Shown here one piece after another: positions 6,577 to 14,264 of a stretch of DNA of 18,533 nucleotides. The position numbers and the translations under genes were made by a program. The notes beneath the pieces are model-generated. The model searched no databases. It worked only from the letters and a program-made list of their open reading frames with translations, and was not told the DNA's origin. Source of the stretch: Desulfobacteraceae bacterium (lineage in GTDB: Bacteria; Desulfobacterota; Desulfobacteria; Desulfobacterales; Desulfobacteraceae); the NCBI GenBank assembly GCA_003354055.1, contig PIVQ01000070.1:1-18533 (forward strand), given 5' to 3'. How positions within the stretch are numbered: the stretch's first letter is position 1; each line of letters starts with the position of its first letter.

Positions 6577-7992
6577 ATGACAGACAAGCCGCCCACGCCC
6601 AATCCTGTTGAGATTGATGCATTGAAAAAAGAGTTGGAGATCTATCGCCTGATCTTTAACAGCATCAACCACGGTGCCACTGTGATTGATCCGGATGGCA
6701 GGATTACCCATATGAACGATCCCTACGGCCGGTTTCTGGGGGTGGATGCAGGAGAACAGATCGGCAGGCATTGTACTGAGGTATTTGAGAACACCCGGAT
6801 GCACATTGTGGCCCAGACCGGGGAGGAGGAGATCAACCAGTCCCAGCGGATAAACGGTATGGACATGGTGGTTCAGCGGATCCCAATGAAAAAGGATGGC
6901 CGCTTGATCGGCGTATACGGCCAGGTGATTTTCAGGGATGTATCTGAAGTCGGTGCTCTGGCCAAAAAACTCTCTTTACTGGAATCCAAGGTGCGTGCCT
7001 ATGAAAAAGAGTTGTTCGACTTGAGATCCACCCGGTATACTTTTGACAGCATAATTGGAGACAGCAGGGAAATCCGTTACCTTAAAAAGCAGGCTCGGCA
7101 GGCGTCCACCAATGACTCTACAGTGTTGATCACAGGAGATTCCGGCACAGGCAAAGAGCTGTTTGCCCAATCCATTCATCACGGCAGCCGCCGTCGCTTC
7201 CATCCCTTTATCCGCATCAATTGTGCAGCCATCCCAAAAGACCTTCTTGAGTCTGAACTCTTCGGCTATGAGGCCGGCGCCTTTACCGGCGCCAAGGCCA
7301 AGGGAAAGACCGGAAAGTTTGAACTCGCAGACCAGGGTACCATTTTCCTGGATGAGATCGGCGATCTGCCTATAGAGATGCAGCCCAAGCTTCTCAGGGT
7401 ACTGGAGGAAAAAGAGTTTGAAAAAATAGGCGGTACCCGGCTTCTCCGTCCGGATTTCCGGGTGATCTGCGCTACCAATCAGGATTTGGAAAACCTGATG
7501 GAACAGGGCCGATTTCGAAAAGACCTCTTCTACCGACTTAACGTGATTCCCATTGAAATCCCTCCCCTGCAGGAGCGGCAGGAAGATATTCTTCCCATAG
7601 CCAGGCAGTTGATTGAAAAAATGACCCGGGAAGCCGGTCTTCCTGAAAAGCGGATTGAAAAAGAGGCGGAAAAAGAACTGGTGCACCACGACTGGCCCGG
7701 CAACGTCAGGGAGTTATCCAATGTTCTGGAGCGGGCCATGTACGCCTCTGATGCCCCGGTAATCTACAAGGGGGATCTGCCCTTTTCCATGGCATTCTCC
7801 GGAAAGAAGCAAAAGCCAAAGGATAGGTCAAATCTGAAAACCGCTAAAAATCAGGCCCAGATCAAGGCCATTTACCAGGCCCTGGCCCGCACCGGATACA
7901 ACAAGGCAAAGGCGGCAAGGCTCCTGGGAATTCACAGAACACTGCTGTATCGAAAGATGAAAGAGTTCGAGATCAGTCTGACACCGGAATAA
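6577..7992 (+). CDS. Sigma54-dependent transcriptional activator (PAS-AAA+-Fis)
   Basis: Enhancer-binding activator of 471 residues. An N-terminal PAS-like sensor spans about 20-125 (INHGATVIDPDGRITHMND, then the VFRDVSE-like end of a PAS), followed by a short coiled segment. The AAA+ domain at about 158-390 has Walker A GDSGTGKE (187-194), the sigma54-contact loop GAFTGA (234-239), Walker B GTIFLDE (254-260), and the Arg region GRFRKDLFYRLN. WPGNVREL (373-380) closes the domain. A Fis-type helix-turn-helix is at about 425-465 (YNKAKAARLLGIHRTLLYRKM). CGGAG is 6 nt before the ATG. No receiver domain, so the PAS probably senses a ligand directly. It is divergent from the SDR/CoA-transferase operon, whose promoter carries sigma54 elements and the palindrome, so it most likely controls that operon. 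Confidence 0.92.
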   Translation: MTDKPPTPNPVEIDALKKELEIYRLIFNSINHGATVIDPDGRITHMNDPYGRFLGVDAGEQIGRHCTEVFENTRMHIVAQTGEEEINQSQRINGMDMVVQRIPMKKDGRLIGVYGQVIFRDVSEVGALAKKLSLLESKVRAYEKELFDLRSTRYTFDSIIGDSREIRYLKKQARQASTNDSTVLITGDSGTGKELFAQSIHHGSRRRFHPFIRINCAAIPKDLLESELFGYEAGAFTGAKAKGKTGKFELADQGTIFLDEIGDLPIEMQPKLLRVLEEKEFEKIGGTRLLRPDFRVICATNQDLENLMEQGRFRKDLFYRLNVIPIEIPPLQERQEDILPIARQLIEKMTREAGLPEKRIEKEAEKELVHHDWPGNVRELSNVLERAMYASDAPVIYKGDLPFSMAFSGKKQKPKDRSNLKTAKNQAQIKAIYQALARTGYNKAKAARLLGIHRTLLYRKMKEFEISLTPE

Positions 7993-8001
7993 GCATCCAT
8001 T

Positions 8002-8067
8002 GCAGGGGCTTTGCACCGCATTTGTGTCGGGCGCAAAGCCCCTGCCAGCCGATACCGGCCGGCAGGG
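8002..8067. terminator. Two overlapping hairpins after the sigma54 activator gene
   Basis: Hairpin 1 pairs GCAGGGGCTTTGC (8002-8014) with GCAAAGCCCCTGC (8033-8045), 13 perfect pairs with an 18-nt loop. Hairpin 2 pairs CCCTGCC (8040-8046) with GGCAGGG (8061-8067), plus an inner GCC/GGC. They share 8040-8045 and so exclude each other. No clear T-run follows on either strand, so intrinsic termination is uncertain. They lie between the convergent activator and zinc-ribbon genes. Confidence 0.45.
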
Positions 8068-8075
8068 AAATGTTG

Positions 8076-8132
8076 TTTATCCTGCTTTGTGGGCTTTATC
8101 CTGCTTTGTAGGCTTTAGCCTGCTTCGTAGGT
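8076..8132. repeat. Three tandem 19-bp repeats covering the zinc-ribbon gene's 3' end
   Basis: Units TTTATCCTGCTTTGTGGGC, TTTATCCTGCTTTGTAGGC and TTTAGCCTGCTTCGTAGGT lie head to tail at 8076-8094, 8095-8113 and 8114-8132. On the minus strand the third unit is the last codons and stop of the zinc-ribbon gene (YEAG-stop); the other two repeat this as YKAG-stop and HKAG-stop. Confidence 0.85.
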
Positions 8133-8297
8133 GCAGGTGGTGAAGTCGATTTCTTCGCCGCATTCGGAACATTTGTGGGTCTTTTCAAATTCGTCGGAGA
8201 AAATCTCCTTTGTTGCACTGCATTTCGGGCATTTGCAGGAAAAGGATTTCAATTCTTTGAAATTTTCAAATCCAGGGCAATGTTTTGGTGTGCTCAT
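8115..8297 (-). CDS. Small zinc-ribbon protein, function unknown
   Basis: A 60-residue protein with seven cysteines: C7, C21, C23, C26, C43, C46 and C55. The pairs CPKC (23-26) and CSEC (43-46), separated by 16 residues rich in Lys, Glu and Phe, form a probable rubredoxin-like or zinc-ribbon knuckle binding one zinc. AAAGGAG stands about 7 nt before the ATG, which supports a real gene despite its size. It follows the AcuI-like gene by 73 nt on the same strand and may be co-transcribed. The coding end lies inside a 19-bp tandem repeat. I do not recognise a named family; a role in nucleic-acid binding or as a small metal protein is possible but only inferred. Confidence 0.75.
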   Translation of the reverse strand: MSTPKHCPGFENFKELKSFSCKCPKCSATKEIFSDEFEKTHKCSECGEEIDFTTCTYEAG

Positions 8298-8370
8298 GGG
8301 GTTCTCCTTTATTTATGGTTAGTCAGTTTTAACTTTTTTAATACTGTTAAATTCAGGACTCAGGCGTAGT

Positions 8371-9363
8371 TCAGCCCAGGTCCACCAGGGTCCGTCCCTT
8401 GATCTGGCCTTTGAGAATTTTTTCAATACTCTCGTCCAGATCAATTAAATTAATTCTTCTGATCATGGCCTCCGGCATGGTAGGTTTCCAGTCCTTGGCC
8501 AGGCAGTCCCAGAGATCCTGTCGCAGGGGCATGGGGCAGTGCTGGGAATCAATACCGAACAGGGCTACTCCTCTGAGAATAAAGGGGAATACCGTTATGG
8601 GAAGATCGGGCGAGGCCACAAGACCGCAACAGGTAATAATCCCGTTTTCCTGTGTGGCTTTGATGGCCGTGGCAAGAATATCCCCGCCGACTGTATCCAC
8701 CACCCCGGCCCACCGGGGTTTGAGTACGGGAGGACCGGTGTTCTCAAGAAACGTCTGTCTTCCAATCACCTCTTTTACCCCGAGGCTTCCCAGAAAACCG
8801 TCGTCAGGCTTTCCGGATACGGCTGCCACCTCATAACCCAGTTTGGCAAGTATGGCACAGGCCAGAGAGCCCACGCCACCTGTGGCGCCGGTGACAAGCA
8901 CAGGACCCTGATCCGGGGCCAGGCCCGGCACCAGTCGCTCCACAGACATGGCAGCGGTAAAGCCTGCAGTTCCCAGGATCATACTCTCTTCCATGGTTAA
9001 CCCTTCGGGCAGGGGCACCACCCAGTCCGCCGGTACCCGGATGTACTGGCCGAATCCGCCCGGGGTATTCATGCCCAGGTCGTAGGAGGTTACAATGACC
9101 TTATCTCCGGGCGCAAATTTTTCGACATCACTTGCCTCAACTACGCCTGCCGCATCAATGCCCGGGGTATGGGGAAACGATCGGGTGACCCCCCGGTTTC
9201 CTGTGGCAGACAGGGCATCCTTGTAATTAAGAGAGGAGTAATTAACCCGGATGACAACCTCTCCTTCGGGAAGATCATCAATGGATCGTTCCCTGATGGA
9301 GCGGGTAAAGATCTTTGGTTCTGTTTCTTCAACAACCAATGCCTGAAAGGCTTTGTTTTTCAT
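8371..9363 (-). CDS. acuI: YhdH/AcuI-family NADPH-dependent acryloyl-CoA reductase
   Basis: Medium-chain dehydrogenase/reductase of 330 residues without zinc ligands. NYSSLNYKDALSATG (41-55) and HTPGIDAAGVV (65-75) are typical of the YhdH/YhfP/AcuI group, TGATGGVGS (158-166) is the nucleotide loop, and SGKPD (183-187) suits NADPH binding. AcuI enzymes reduce acryloyl-CoA to propionyl-CoA, in DMSP or 3-hydroxypropionate metabolism or as protection from the toxic acryloyl-CoA; many relatives are annotated only as quinone oxidoreductases. AGGAGG lies about 6 nt before the ATG. A sigma70-like promoter at 9443-9471 would drive it and perhaps the zinc-ribbon gene. Family call is firm; substrate is inferred. 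Confidence 0.85.
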   Translation of the reverse strand: MKNKAFQALVVEETEPKIFTRSIRERSIDDLPEGEVVIRVNYSSLNYKDALSATGNRGVTRSFPHTPGIDAAGVVEASDVEKFAPGDKVIVTSYDLGMNTPGGFGQYIRVPADWVVPLPEGLTMEESMILGTAGFTAAMSVERLVPGLAPDQGPVLVTGATGGVGSLACAILAKLGYEVAAVSGKPDDGFLGSLGVKEVIGRQTFLENTGPPVLKPRWAGVVDTVGGDILATAIKATQENGIITCCGLVASPDLPITVFPFILRGVALFGIDSQHCPMPLRQDLWDCLAKDWKPTMPEAMIRRINLIDLDESIEKILKGQIKGRTLVDLG

Positions 9364-9442
9364 GAAATGCCTCCTGTTGAAATCAGTGAAGCTGTTTTTT
9401 AAGTGGCTGTGGTAACGGGTAAATATTATGAGATACCCTTTA

Positions 9443-9471
9443 GTTATATTTTATGATGCATTGAATTTCAA
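9443..9471 (-). promoter_or_regulatory. Sigma70-like promoter of the acuI-like gene
   Basis: On the minus strand TTGAAA (9471-9466) and TATAAC (9448-9443) are separated by 17 nt, matching the -35 and -10 consensus at 5/6 each. The -35 lies within the small palindrome TTGAATTTCAA (9461-9471), a possible operator. The leader would be about 70 nt. Confidence 0.6.
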
Positions 9472-9566
9472 TAAGAATCATTTTGAGCCATTCAGAGCAT
9501 CGGTCTGAAAGGTCCTATCCACCTGTCCGAAGAATGAATTCTTTTAAATTTTAACGATATCTGATA

Positions 9567-11426
9567 ATGGAAAACCAGAAACATTTAACGAAAGATTGGT
9601 TTATGGAAGAATTAGATCCTAAGATTGTTATCAGCCCTGCAGAGAAACAGGTATTGGATCATCCGGCAACCCTGATTACATTTCTATCTGTTCTTACTCC
9701 TCTTCTGTCCGGATTTAATGTATATGTCCTCCTTTCGGAAAAAACATGGGCCTCAGCCATTTTGACATTTGAGCTAATCGGCATTGTCTGTATTCTTCTG
9801 ATAATGAGAAGCCGGATTCCCGACCTGAGAAAAATATTCATTTATCGACATCTGTTCCGGGTTCAGATTCTGGCATTTGGCATTTATCTGATTCTGATCA
9901 TCGTCCTTGGTCATAGAATTGTGGCATGTCCCTGGGCGTTTCTTTTTATTTTTCTGTTGTCTCTGTGGATGCCGGGCAGAAACGGAGCTGTGATTGCAGC
10001 CGTATTCAATCTGTCTCTTGTTATAGTTATTCCATTAACAGATATGGCTGTTTTTCAGATTCATAAAGATTTTCTGATCCGTTTTAATGTGGCCCTTTTG
10101 ATATTTACGATGCTGGCCTTAAAATCCACCATGATCCGGCGTAACTATCTAGAGCGCTTGTTTCAGGCGCGGACCCAAATCAAAGAATCCGAGGAGAAAT
10201 ATAAAGCACTGAGCAAAAAGTTGCTTAAAGAGATCGACCACCGGGACCGTATTGAAAAACGGCTTCACCACGCCATTAAGATGGAAACCGTAGGAAGGGT
10301 GGCCGCAGGTGTGGCACATGATTTGAATAATATTCTTTCAGGCATTGTAACCTATCCGGATCTTATGCTTCTGGATATGAACGAAAAACATCCCATGAGG
10401 GATTCCATGGAGCTGATAAAAACATCAGGTATGAGAGCTGCCACCATTGTAGATGATCTCCTGACCCTGTCCCGGCGGGGTGTGGCTGTGGCTGAGCCCG
10501 TGGATTTAAGACAACTGACCGAAGCCTATCTTCAGAGCCCCGAGCATATAGAGTTGATGGTGCCTCATGGGAATGTTGCGATCAAGGCCCTGTATGACAC
10601 CACGGTCAACGTCGTTATCGGCTCTCCGGTCCACCTGTCCAAAACCCTGATGAACCTGGTGGCCAACGGGGTAGAGTCCATTAAAGGTGAAGGAGAGGTA
10701 ATCATTCAGATCCGGTCCCGGGTATTGGAAACACCGGAATCCATCCGGAACCCGGTGCAGGGGCATAAAGAAATTCCTGAAGGGGATTATGTGGTCTTTT
10801 CGGTTTCAGACAATGGGACCGGCATCCACCCCCGGGATCTGGAATATATCTTTGAGCCCTTTTATACCAGAAAGCAGATGGGACGCAGCGGCACCGGTAT
10901 CGGCATGGCTGTGGTTCTGGGAACTGTCAATGATCATAAGGGATTTATCCAGCTTGAATCGGAGCCGGAAAAAGGCACCAGCGTCAGTCTTTATTTTCCG
11001 GCCACATCTGAAATGCCGGAGCATGAAGAGACACCTGTCAGTATCAATGCCCTCATGGGGAACAATGAAAAACTTCTGGTGGTTGATGATGAACCGGTTC
11101 AATTGAACATTGCCGAACAAATGCTCAGACGCCTGGGGTATGCCGTCCACTGCTGTCCGTCAGGCGAGGCCGCTCTTGAATTTTTAAACAAGTATCCCGT
11201 GGATTTGGTGATCTTTGATATTATGATGGAACCCGGCATGGACGGGGTGACCACCTGCAAGAGACTTCTGGAGGATCATCCGGACAAAAAGGTGCTTTTT
11301 GCCACGGGATTTTCCGACAAAGATACCCTGGCGCAGGCACGGGAATTGAGCCGCGGCCCCTGCCTGTTCAAACCCTATACCCTTGAGGATATGGGTAAGA
11401 TGGTTCAGGAGCGTCTGCGTCAATAA
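9567..11426 (+). CDS. Membrane-bound hybrid sensor histidine kinase with receiver domain
   Basis: Sensor kinase of 619 residues. Six hydrophobic segments (about 33-52, 60-80, 97-115, 121-137, 141-158, 169-186) with short loops form a membrane sensor with no large periplasmic domain. A coiled linker (190-235) leads to the dimerisation domain with phospho-acceptor His251 (GVAHDLNNIL). The ATPase domain has the N box around Asn367, DNGTGI (415-420), F-box-like FEPFYT and SGTGIGMAVV. A C-terminal receiver (about 502-617) has Asp507/508, phospho-acceptor Asp551, Thr580 and Lys602 (FKPYT). There is no Hpt domain and no DNA-binding output, so a partner is needed. The start has no clear Shine-Dalgarno; an ATG at 9603 is an alternative. 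It is divergent from the acuI-like gene; no cognate regulator lies adjacent. Confidence 0.92.
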   Translation: MENQKHLTKDWFMEELDPKIVISPAEKQVLDHPATLITFLSVLTPLLSGFNVYVLLSEKTWASAILTFELIGIVCILLIMRSRIPDLRKIFIYRHLFRVQILAFGIYLILIIVLGHRIVACPWAFLFIFLLSLWMPGRNGAVIAAVFNLSLVIVIPLTDMAVFQIHKDFLIRFNVALLIFTMLALKSTMIRRNYLERLFQARTQIKESEEKYKALSKKLLKEIDHRDRIEKRLHHAIKMETVGRVAAGVAHDLNNILSGIVTYPDLMLLDMNEKHPMRDSMELIKTSGMRAATIVDDLLTLSRRGVAVAEPVDLRQLTEAYLQSPEHIELMVPHGNVAIKALYDTTVNVVIGSPVHLSKTLMNLVANGVESIKGEGEVIIQIRSRVLETPESIRNPVQGHKEIPEGDYVVFSVSDNGTGIHPRDLEYIFEPFYTRKQMGRSGTGIGMAVVLGTVNDHKGFIQLESEPEKGTSVSLYFPATSEMPEHEETPVSINALMGNNEKLLVVDDEPVQLNIAEQMLRRLGYAVHCCPSGEAALEFLNKYPVDLVIFDIMMEPGMDGVTTCKRLLEDHPDKKVLFATGFSDKDTLAQARELSRGPCLFKPYTLEDMGKMVQERLRQ

Positions 11427-11448
11427 AACCTGTAGGCGCGTTTTTTTT
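11411..11448 (+). terminator. Intrinsic terminator overlapping the end of the histidine kinase gene
   Basis: GCGTCTGC (11411-11418) pairs with GTAGGCGC (11432-11439), 8 pairs including two G-U, followed by a G and eight T. The left arm lies inside the last codons of the kinase gene. A convergent gene ends 9 nt beyond the T-run. Confidence 0.7.
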
Positions 11449-11456
11449 CAGCCGTG

Positions 11457-13145
11457 TTATGGTTGGCTGGTATCCGGTCCTTTCATAGCATATGAGGTCG
11501 GGCCGTCCGAATAGTTGGTATGGCTGAGCCAGGAGGCAGGATATCCGATATTTATCGGCCCCTTCTGATCCGGCAGGTTGATATAGCCGTCTGAATATTT
11601 TGCAAGCAGCATGTCTGAAAGATCCCACCATTGGTCCAGAATTTCCCGAGCGTTGTCCCGACACAGGCCTGTGATCAGTTCCCGGGCATCCTCATTGAAA
11701 AGGCCTTCCATTTCCCTGTCCCACATCCTCAGTTTCCCCTGTTGGGATGCTTCCAGATCTTTTTGAAGGGGAATTATATCCACCCCTGTCATCCGTTTGA
11801 AATTCAGGCGGCACAAGGTCCCGATAAAGTCAAAGGCCCACCAGGCCGATTTACGGTCCAGCTTCTGGGGGCTGCCAGTCTGGTAGGCTTCCGGCAGATC
11901 ATTGACCATGACGGGAAGGGGGACAAAACAGGTGGTATAGGAGACGTCCGGTCCAAACCAGACAATGCCCTTGGTCGCCTCAGGGGCACCCGGCCGGATC
12001 TGGTTCACAAAGGTATATCCCTGGTAGAAAACCGAGATGGCCCTTTCCCAGGCCCCGTAGAAAGTTTTGTTTTCCGTTACGTTATTCTGGTTGCCGTCGT
12101 AATCCCCCACAAATCTGTGGGGATCGTTGTAGGGCCCGGCTGCAACCCCGCGGGTCATGTCAAACTGAGTGCCTTCGTAGTGGTCCCTGTAAAGGGAGAA
12201 AACCGTCTCAAGATCCAGGGGCCGGTTGGGTGTGATTGAAAAGGGATAGACCGTTGTGAATCCGTCTTCCACCCAGGGGCTCAGGCCCAGATCCGGGTTC
12301 ACCCTGTCCAGCACCCGCCATACCCGTCGCAGGGAATAATAGGGGTGGTTGTACTCACCATGGCTGACGGCGGGCAGCCAGTCCAGAGTGCCGTCCTGGG
12401 GATCCCACCAGCCGATTTTTTCAAGACCCGGAAATAAAAATTTTGAATAGATAAGGTCATCGGCATCTTTGGTGATTTCACGGATTCTGAATTCATTTGC
12501 AGCGACAAAGACCTCTCCGTCCGGCACCTGTTTGGCCACCCAGGCCGAATGGAACTGCTCATCGGGCAGGGCGCACATTTCAAATACCCAGGCCTCATCC
12601 TCGTCCGCCACCAGGAGGGTTTCTCCTGTGGAGTAATATCCGTAGGTTTCGATCAGTTTGCCCATGAGTGTTATGGCGCTGCGGGCTGTTTTACATCTTT
12701 CCAGGGCAATGCGAGACAGTTCCGAACTGTACATCAGCCTCATATGTCTGCCCAGCCGGTCCGCCTCTTCCTCGGTAACAGCTTCGGGCTGGTATTTGGC
12801 GCCGTTGGTACACTCCCCCATCATCAGGCGGTGTTCATTCATGATACCGTAGTTGCCGTCAAAATAGGCATAGGTATGTTCTACCTGGGGGATTTCTCCG
12901 ATGGCCGGAGTCTCGGGACAGGGCGGTGTATGGGGCGGTGCCTCGTAATTGGGTCCCCGGTCTTTGGAGACAATTCTGGGATATCGGTAATGCTCTTTAA
13001 AAATTTTGCGTTTGGCCCCGGGGGCATGATTCTGCCGCGGAACAGAGATGATCCTCTGATCTCCGAGTTCGTCATCGTCTGAATGGGCAACCATCATGGA
13101 GCTGTCTTTGGCCGCTTTCGGGGTAATGATCAATGTTGTGCACAT
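11457..13145 (-). CDS. C69-family dipeptidase (PepD-like Ntn hydrolase)
   Basis: Peptidase of 562 residues with the hallmark start MCTT: Cys2 becomes the N-terminal nucleophile once Met is removed, as in N-terminal-nucleophile hydrolases of family C69. Supporting blocks are VAHSDDDELGD (19-29, like the ARNED region of PepD), YGIMNEHRLMMGECT, and the long C-terminal region with WWAFDFIGTLCRLNF. No signal peptide can precede Cys2, so it is probably cytoplasmic, although some relatives are processed from longer precursors. AGGAGG stands about 7 nt before the ATG, and the gene follows the NimA-like gene by 17 nt on the same strand, so the two form an operon. Dipeptide cleavage is the family activity; the natural substrate is not evident. 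Confidence 0.87.
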   Translation of the reverse strand: MCTTLIITPKAAKDSSMMVAHSDDDELGDQRIISVPRQNHAPGAKRKIFKEHYRYPRIVSKDRGPNYEAPPHTPPCPETPAIGEIPQVEHTYAYFDGNYGIMNEHRLMMGECTNGAKYQPEAVTEEEADRLGRHMRLMYSSELSRIALERCKTARSAITLMGKLIETYGYYSTGETLLVADEDEAWVFEMCALPDEQFHSAWVAKQVPDGEVFVAANEFRIREITKDADDLIYSKFLFPGLEKIGWWDPQDGTLDWLPAVSHGEYNHPYYSLRRVWRVLDRVNPDLGLSPWVEDGFTTVYPFSITPNRPLDLETVFSLYRDHYEGTQFDMTRGVAAGPYNDPHRFVGDYDGNQNNVTENKTFYGAWERAISVFYQGYTFVNQIRPGAPEATKGIVWFGPDVSYTTCFVPLPVMVNDLPEAYQTGSPQKLDRKSAWWAFDFIGTLCRLNFKRMTGVDIIPLQKDLEASQQGKLRMWDREMEGLFNEDARELITGLCRDNAREILDQWWDLSDMLLAKYSDGYINLPDQKGPINIGYPASWLSHTNYSDGPTSYAMKGPDTSQP

Positions 13146-13162
13146 GATGTGAACCTCCTGTT

Positions 13163-13795
13163 TTATTCGTTAAACGGGTAGTATTTGTTAATCATTTCCA
13201 TGGTCCGCAGGTCATTGTCCGAGCCCCTGTCTGCCAAATGTTTTAAAATTGAGTTGATCTGTTCCAGAGAGAAGGCCTGGCAGAACTTGGCCCTGGTCGT
13301 CTTTTCAGTGATGGATATTTCAATTATGGTCATGCCCTCCAACATCTTATCAATATCCTTGTTCTCTCCGCAAATGGGAAACGGTGCGTAACCGCCCTGG
13401 GGCTGGAGTTTGCGTACAATCCGGTTCATGGCCCGGACCTTGCTGCCTGTGGAAAGCTTTGTCCTGGCCTCTCCGATGATTTTGATTGATGCAAAACATT
13501 GGCTGGCATAGCAGGGCAGATGACTTCCGCTGAAAAAGGAAGGAATAACCGAATAGGGATCCACCACCAGAAACTGAACCGGCAGGCCCTCTTCCAGGTA
13601 TTCCAGCTTTTCCCCTTTGATCAGCTTTTTTTCTTCGTCGAATTCTTTGATGCCGCTGTGGATAAAAATCCGGTTGGCGTCGTAGGCAAAAGTCAACGGT
13701 ACTGAATAGGGCGGCCTGGTTTTGCTCTCAAGGGTCAGCGTTCCCCAGTGAATACGGTCCAGAGTGTTCTCAACGTCTGTTTTTAGTAGATCCAT
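13163..13795 (-). CDS. Pyridoxamine 5'-phosphate oxidase-like / NimA-type flavin-binding protein
   Basis: A 210-residue split-barrel protein expected to bind FMN or a related cofactor. The N-terminal strands GTLTLES....YSVPLTFAYDANRIFIHSG (about 18-48) match the NimA/pyridoxamine-phosphate-oxidase-like fold, with the usual VxxxHSG block; later GYAPFPI and the ITEKTTRAKF strand fit the barrel end. NimA relatives have been linked to nitroimidazole reduction, but most members have no known role and drug resistance cannot be concluded here. AAGGAGA lies about 8 nt before the ATG. First gene of a unit with the C69 peptidase 17 nt downstream. A perfect TTGACA at 14050-14045 on this strand may be its -35, but no good -10 follows. 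Confidence 0.75.
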   Translation of the reverse strand: MDLLKTDVENTLDRIHWGTLTLESKTRPPYSVPLTFAYDANRIFIHSGIKEFDEEKKLIKGEKLEYLEEGLPVQFLVVDPYSVIPSFFSGSHLPCYASQCFASIKIIGEARTKLSTGSKVRAMNRIVRKLQPQGGYAPFPICGENKDIDKMLEGMTIIEISITEKTTRAKFCQAFSLEQINSILKHLADRGSDNDLRTMEMINKYYPFNE

Positions 13796-14090
13796 AGGTG
13801 TTCTCCTTGGCTGAAGTTTACAGATTGGCCTGATGCCGGGCTCTCGGGCTATTCCCGGTACAGGAGACTCAAATTTTAAGCATGGGTAATAGGAACAGTT
13901 TTCGGGTGACGTATTTTTGTGATTCAGGCGAATGAACGGATATTGAAATCGTTAAAAAATCCGTATGAAATGAAATTATTAAGAGTACCCGGCGACCATA
14001 CCAGAGAAACCGATGAGATTAACTTAGGATAGGATCATGTGATTTGTCAATATCAGATATGGATTTGACCCTTTACACCTGCAATGGATA

Positions 14091-14119
14091 TTGATAGATC
14101 TGACTCAGAATAAGATTAT
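14091..14119 (+). promoter_or_regulatory. Possible sigma70 promoter of the ATPase gene
   Basis: TTGATA (14091-14096) and GATTAT (14114-14119), 17 nt apart, match the consensus at 5/6 and 4/6. A start near 14126 would put the long inverted repeat in the leader RNA. In an AT-rich region chance matches are common. Confidence 0.3.
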
Positions 14120-14143
14120 AGCGGCTATCTTAGGAATCGTTAC

Positions 14144-14220
14144 AAAATAACTTGATCTAAATTGTTTCCAAAACCCCTTAAAAGACTGGGTATTTTGAAA
14201 ACAAAAGATCAAGTAATTTT
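14144..14220. repeat. Long imperfect inverted repeat upstream of the ATPase gene
   Basis: The left arm (14144-14173) and right arm (14193-14220) can form about 25 pairs, with two single mismatches and one 3-versus-1 internal loop, around a 19-nt loop. The core ACTTGATCT/AGATCAAGT is perfect. It ends 44 nt before the ATPase ATG and is not followed by a T-run. It could be an operator pair, a leader hairpin or the remnant of a very small mobile element. Confidence 0.75.
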
Positions 14221-14264
14221 GGAGCCGATCCTTAGGTAAATTGTACCTTAAAAAGTGGGCATAA

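Larger units (their letters stand above)
13796..14264. other. AT-rich intergenic region without a gene
   Basis: A 469-bp divergent spacer between the NimA-like gene and the ATPase gene. I see no open frame with a ribosome site; the longest plausible peptide is under 20 residues. It holds a long imperfect inverted repeat (14144-14220), possible promoter elements on both strands, three CTTAGG hexamers (about 14023, 14129 and 14230), and two related CCTTAAAA...GTGGG/CTGGG stretches (14176-14192 and 14246-14261). Confidence 0.7.

Noticed and set aside
6976..7689. Open frame of 237 codons antisense to the sigma54 activator
   Set aside because: It overlaps the AAA+ domain completely and shows no motif or ribosome site.
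8399..9000. Plus-strand open frames opposite the acuI-like gene
   Set aside because: The minus-strand frame carries the full MDR family pattern; these are shadows.
11631..13082. Plus-strand open frames opposite the C69 peptidase (202 and 177 codons)
   Set aside because: No motifs, no ribosome sites, and they oppose a coherent 562-residue enzyme.
13916..13927. TTTGTGATTCAG, an 11/12 match to part of the 42-bp palindrome
   Set aside because: Only a half-site without symmetry and no sigma54 promoter nearby; probably chance.
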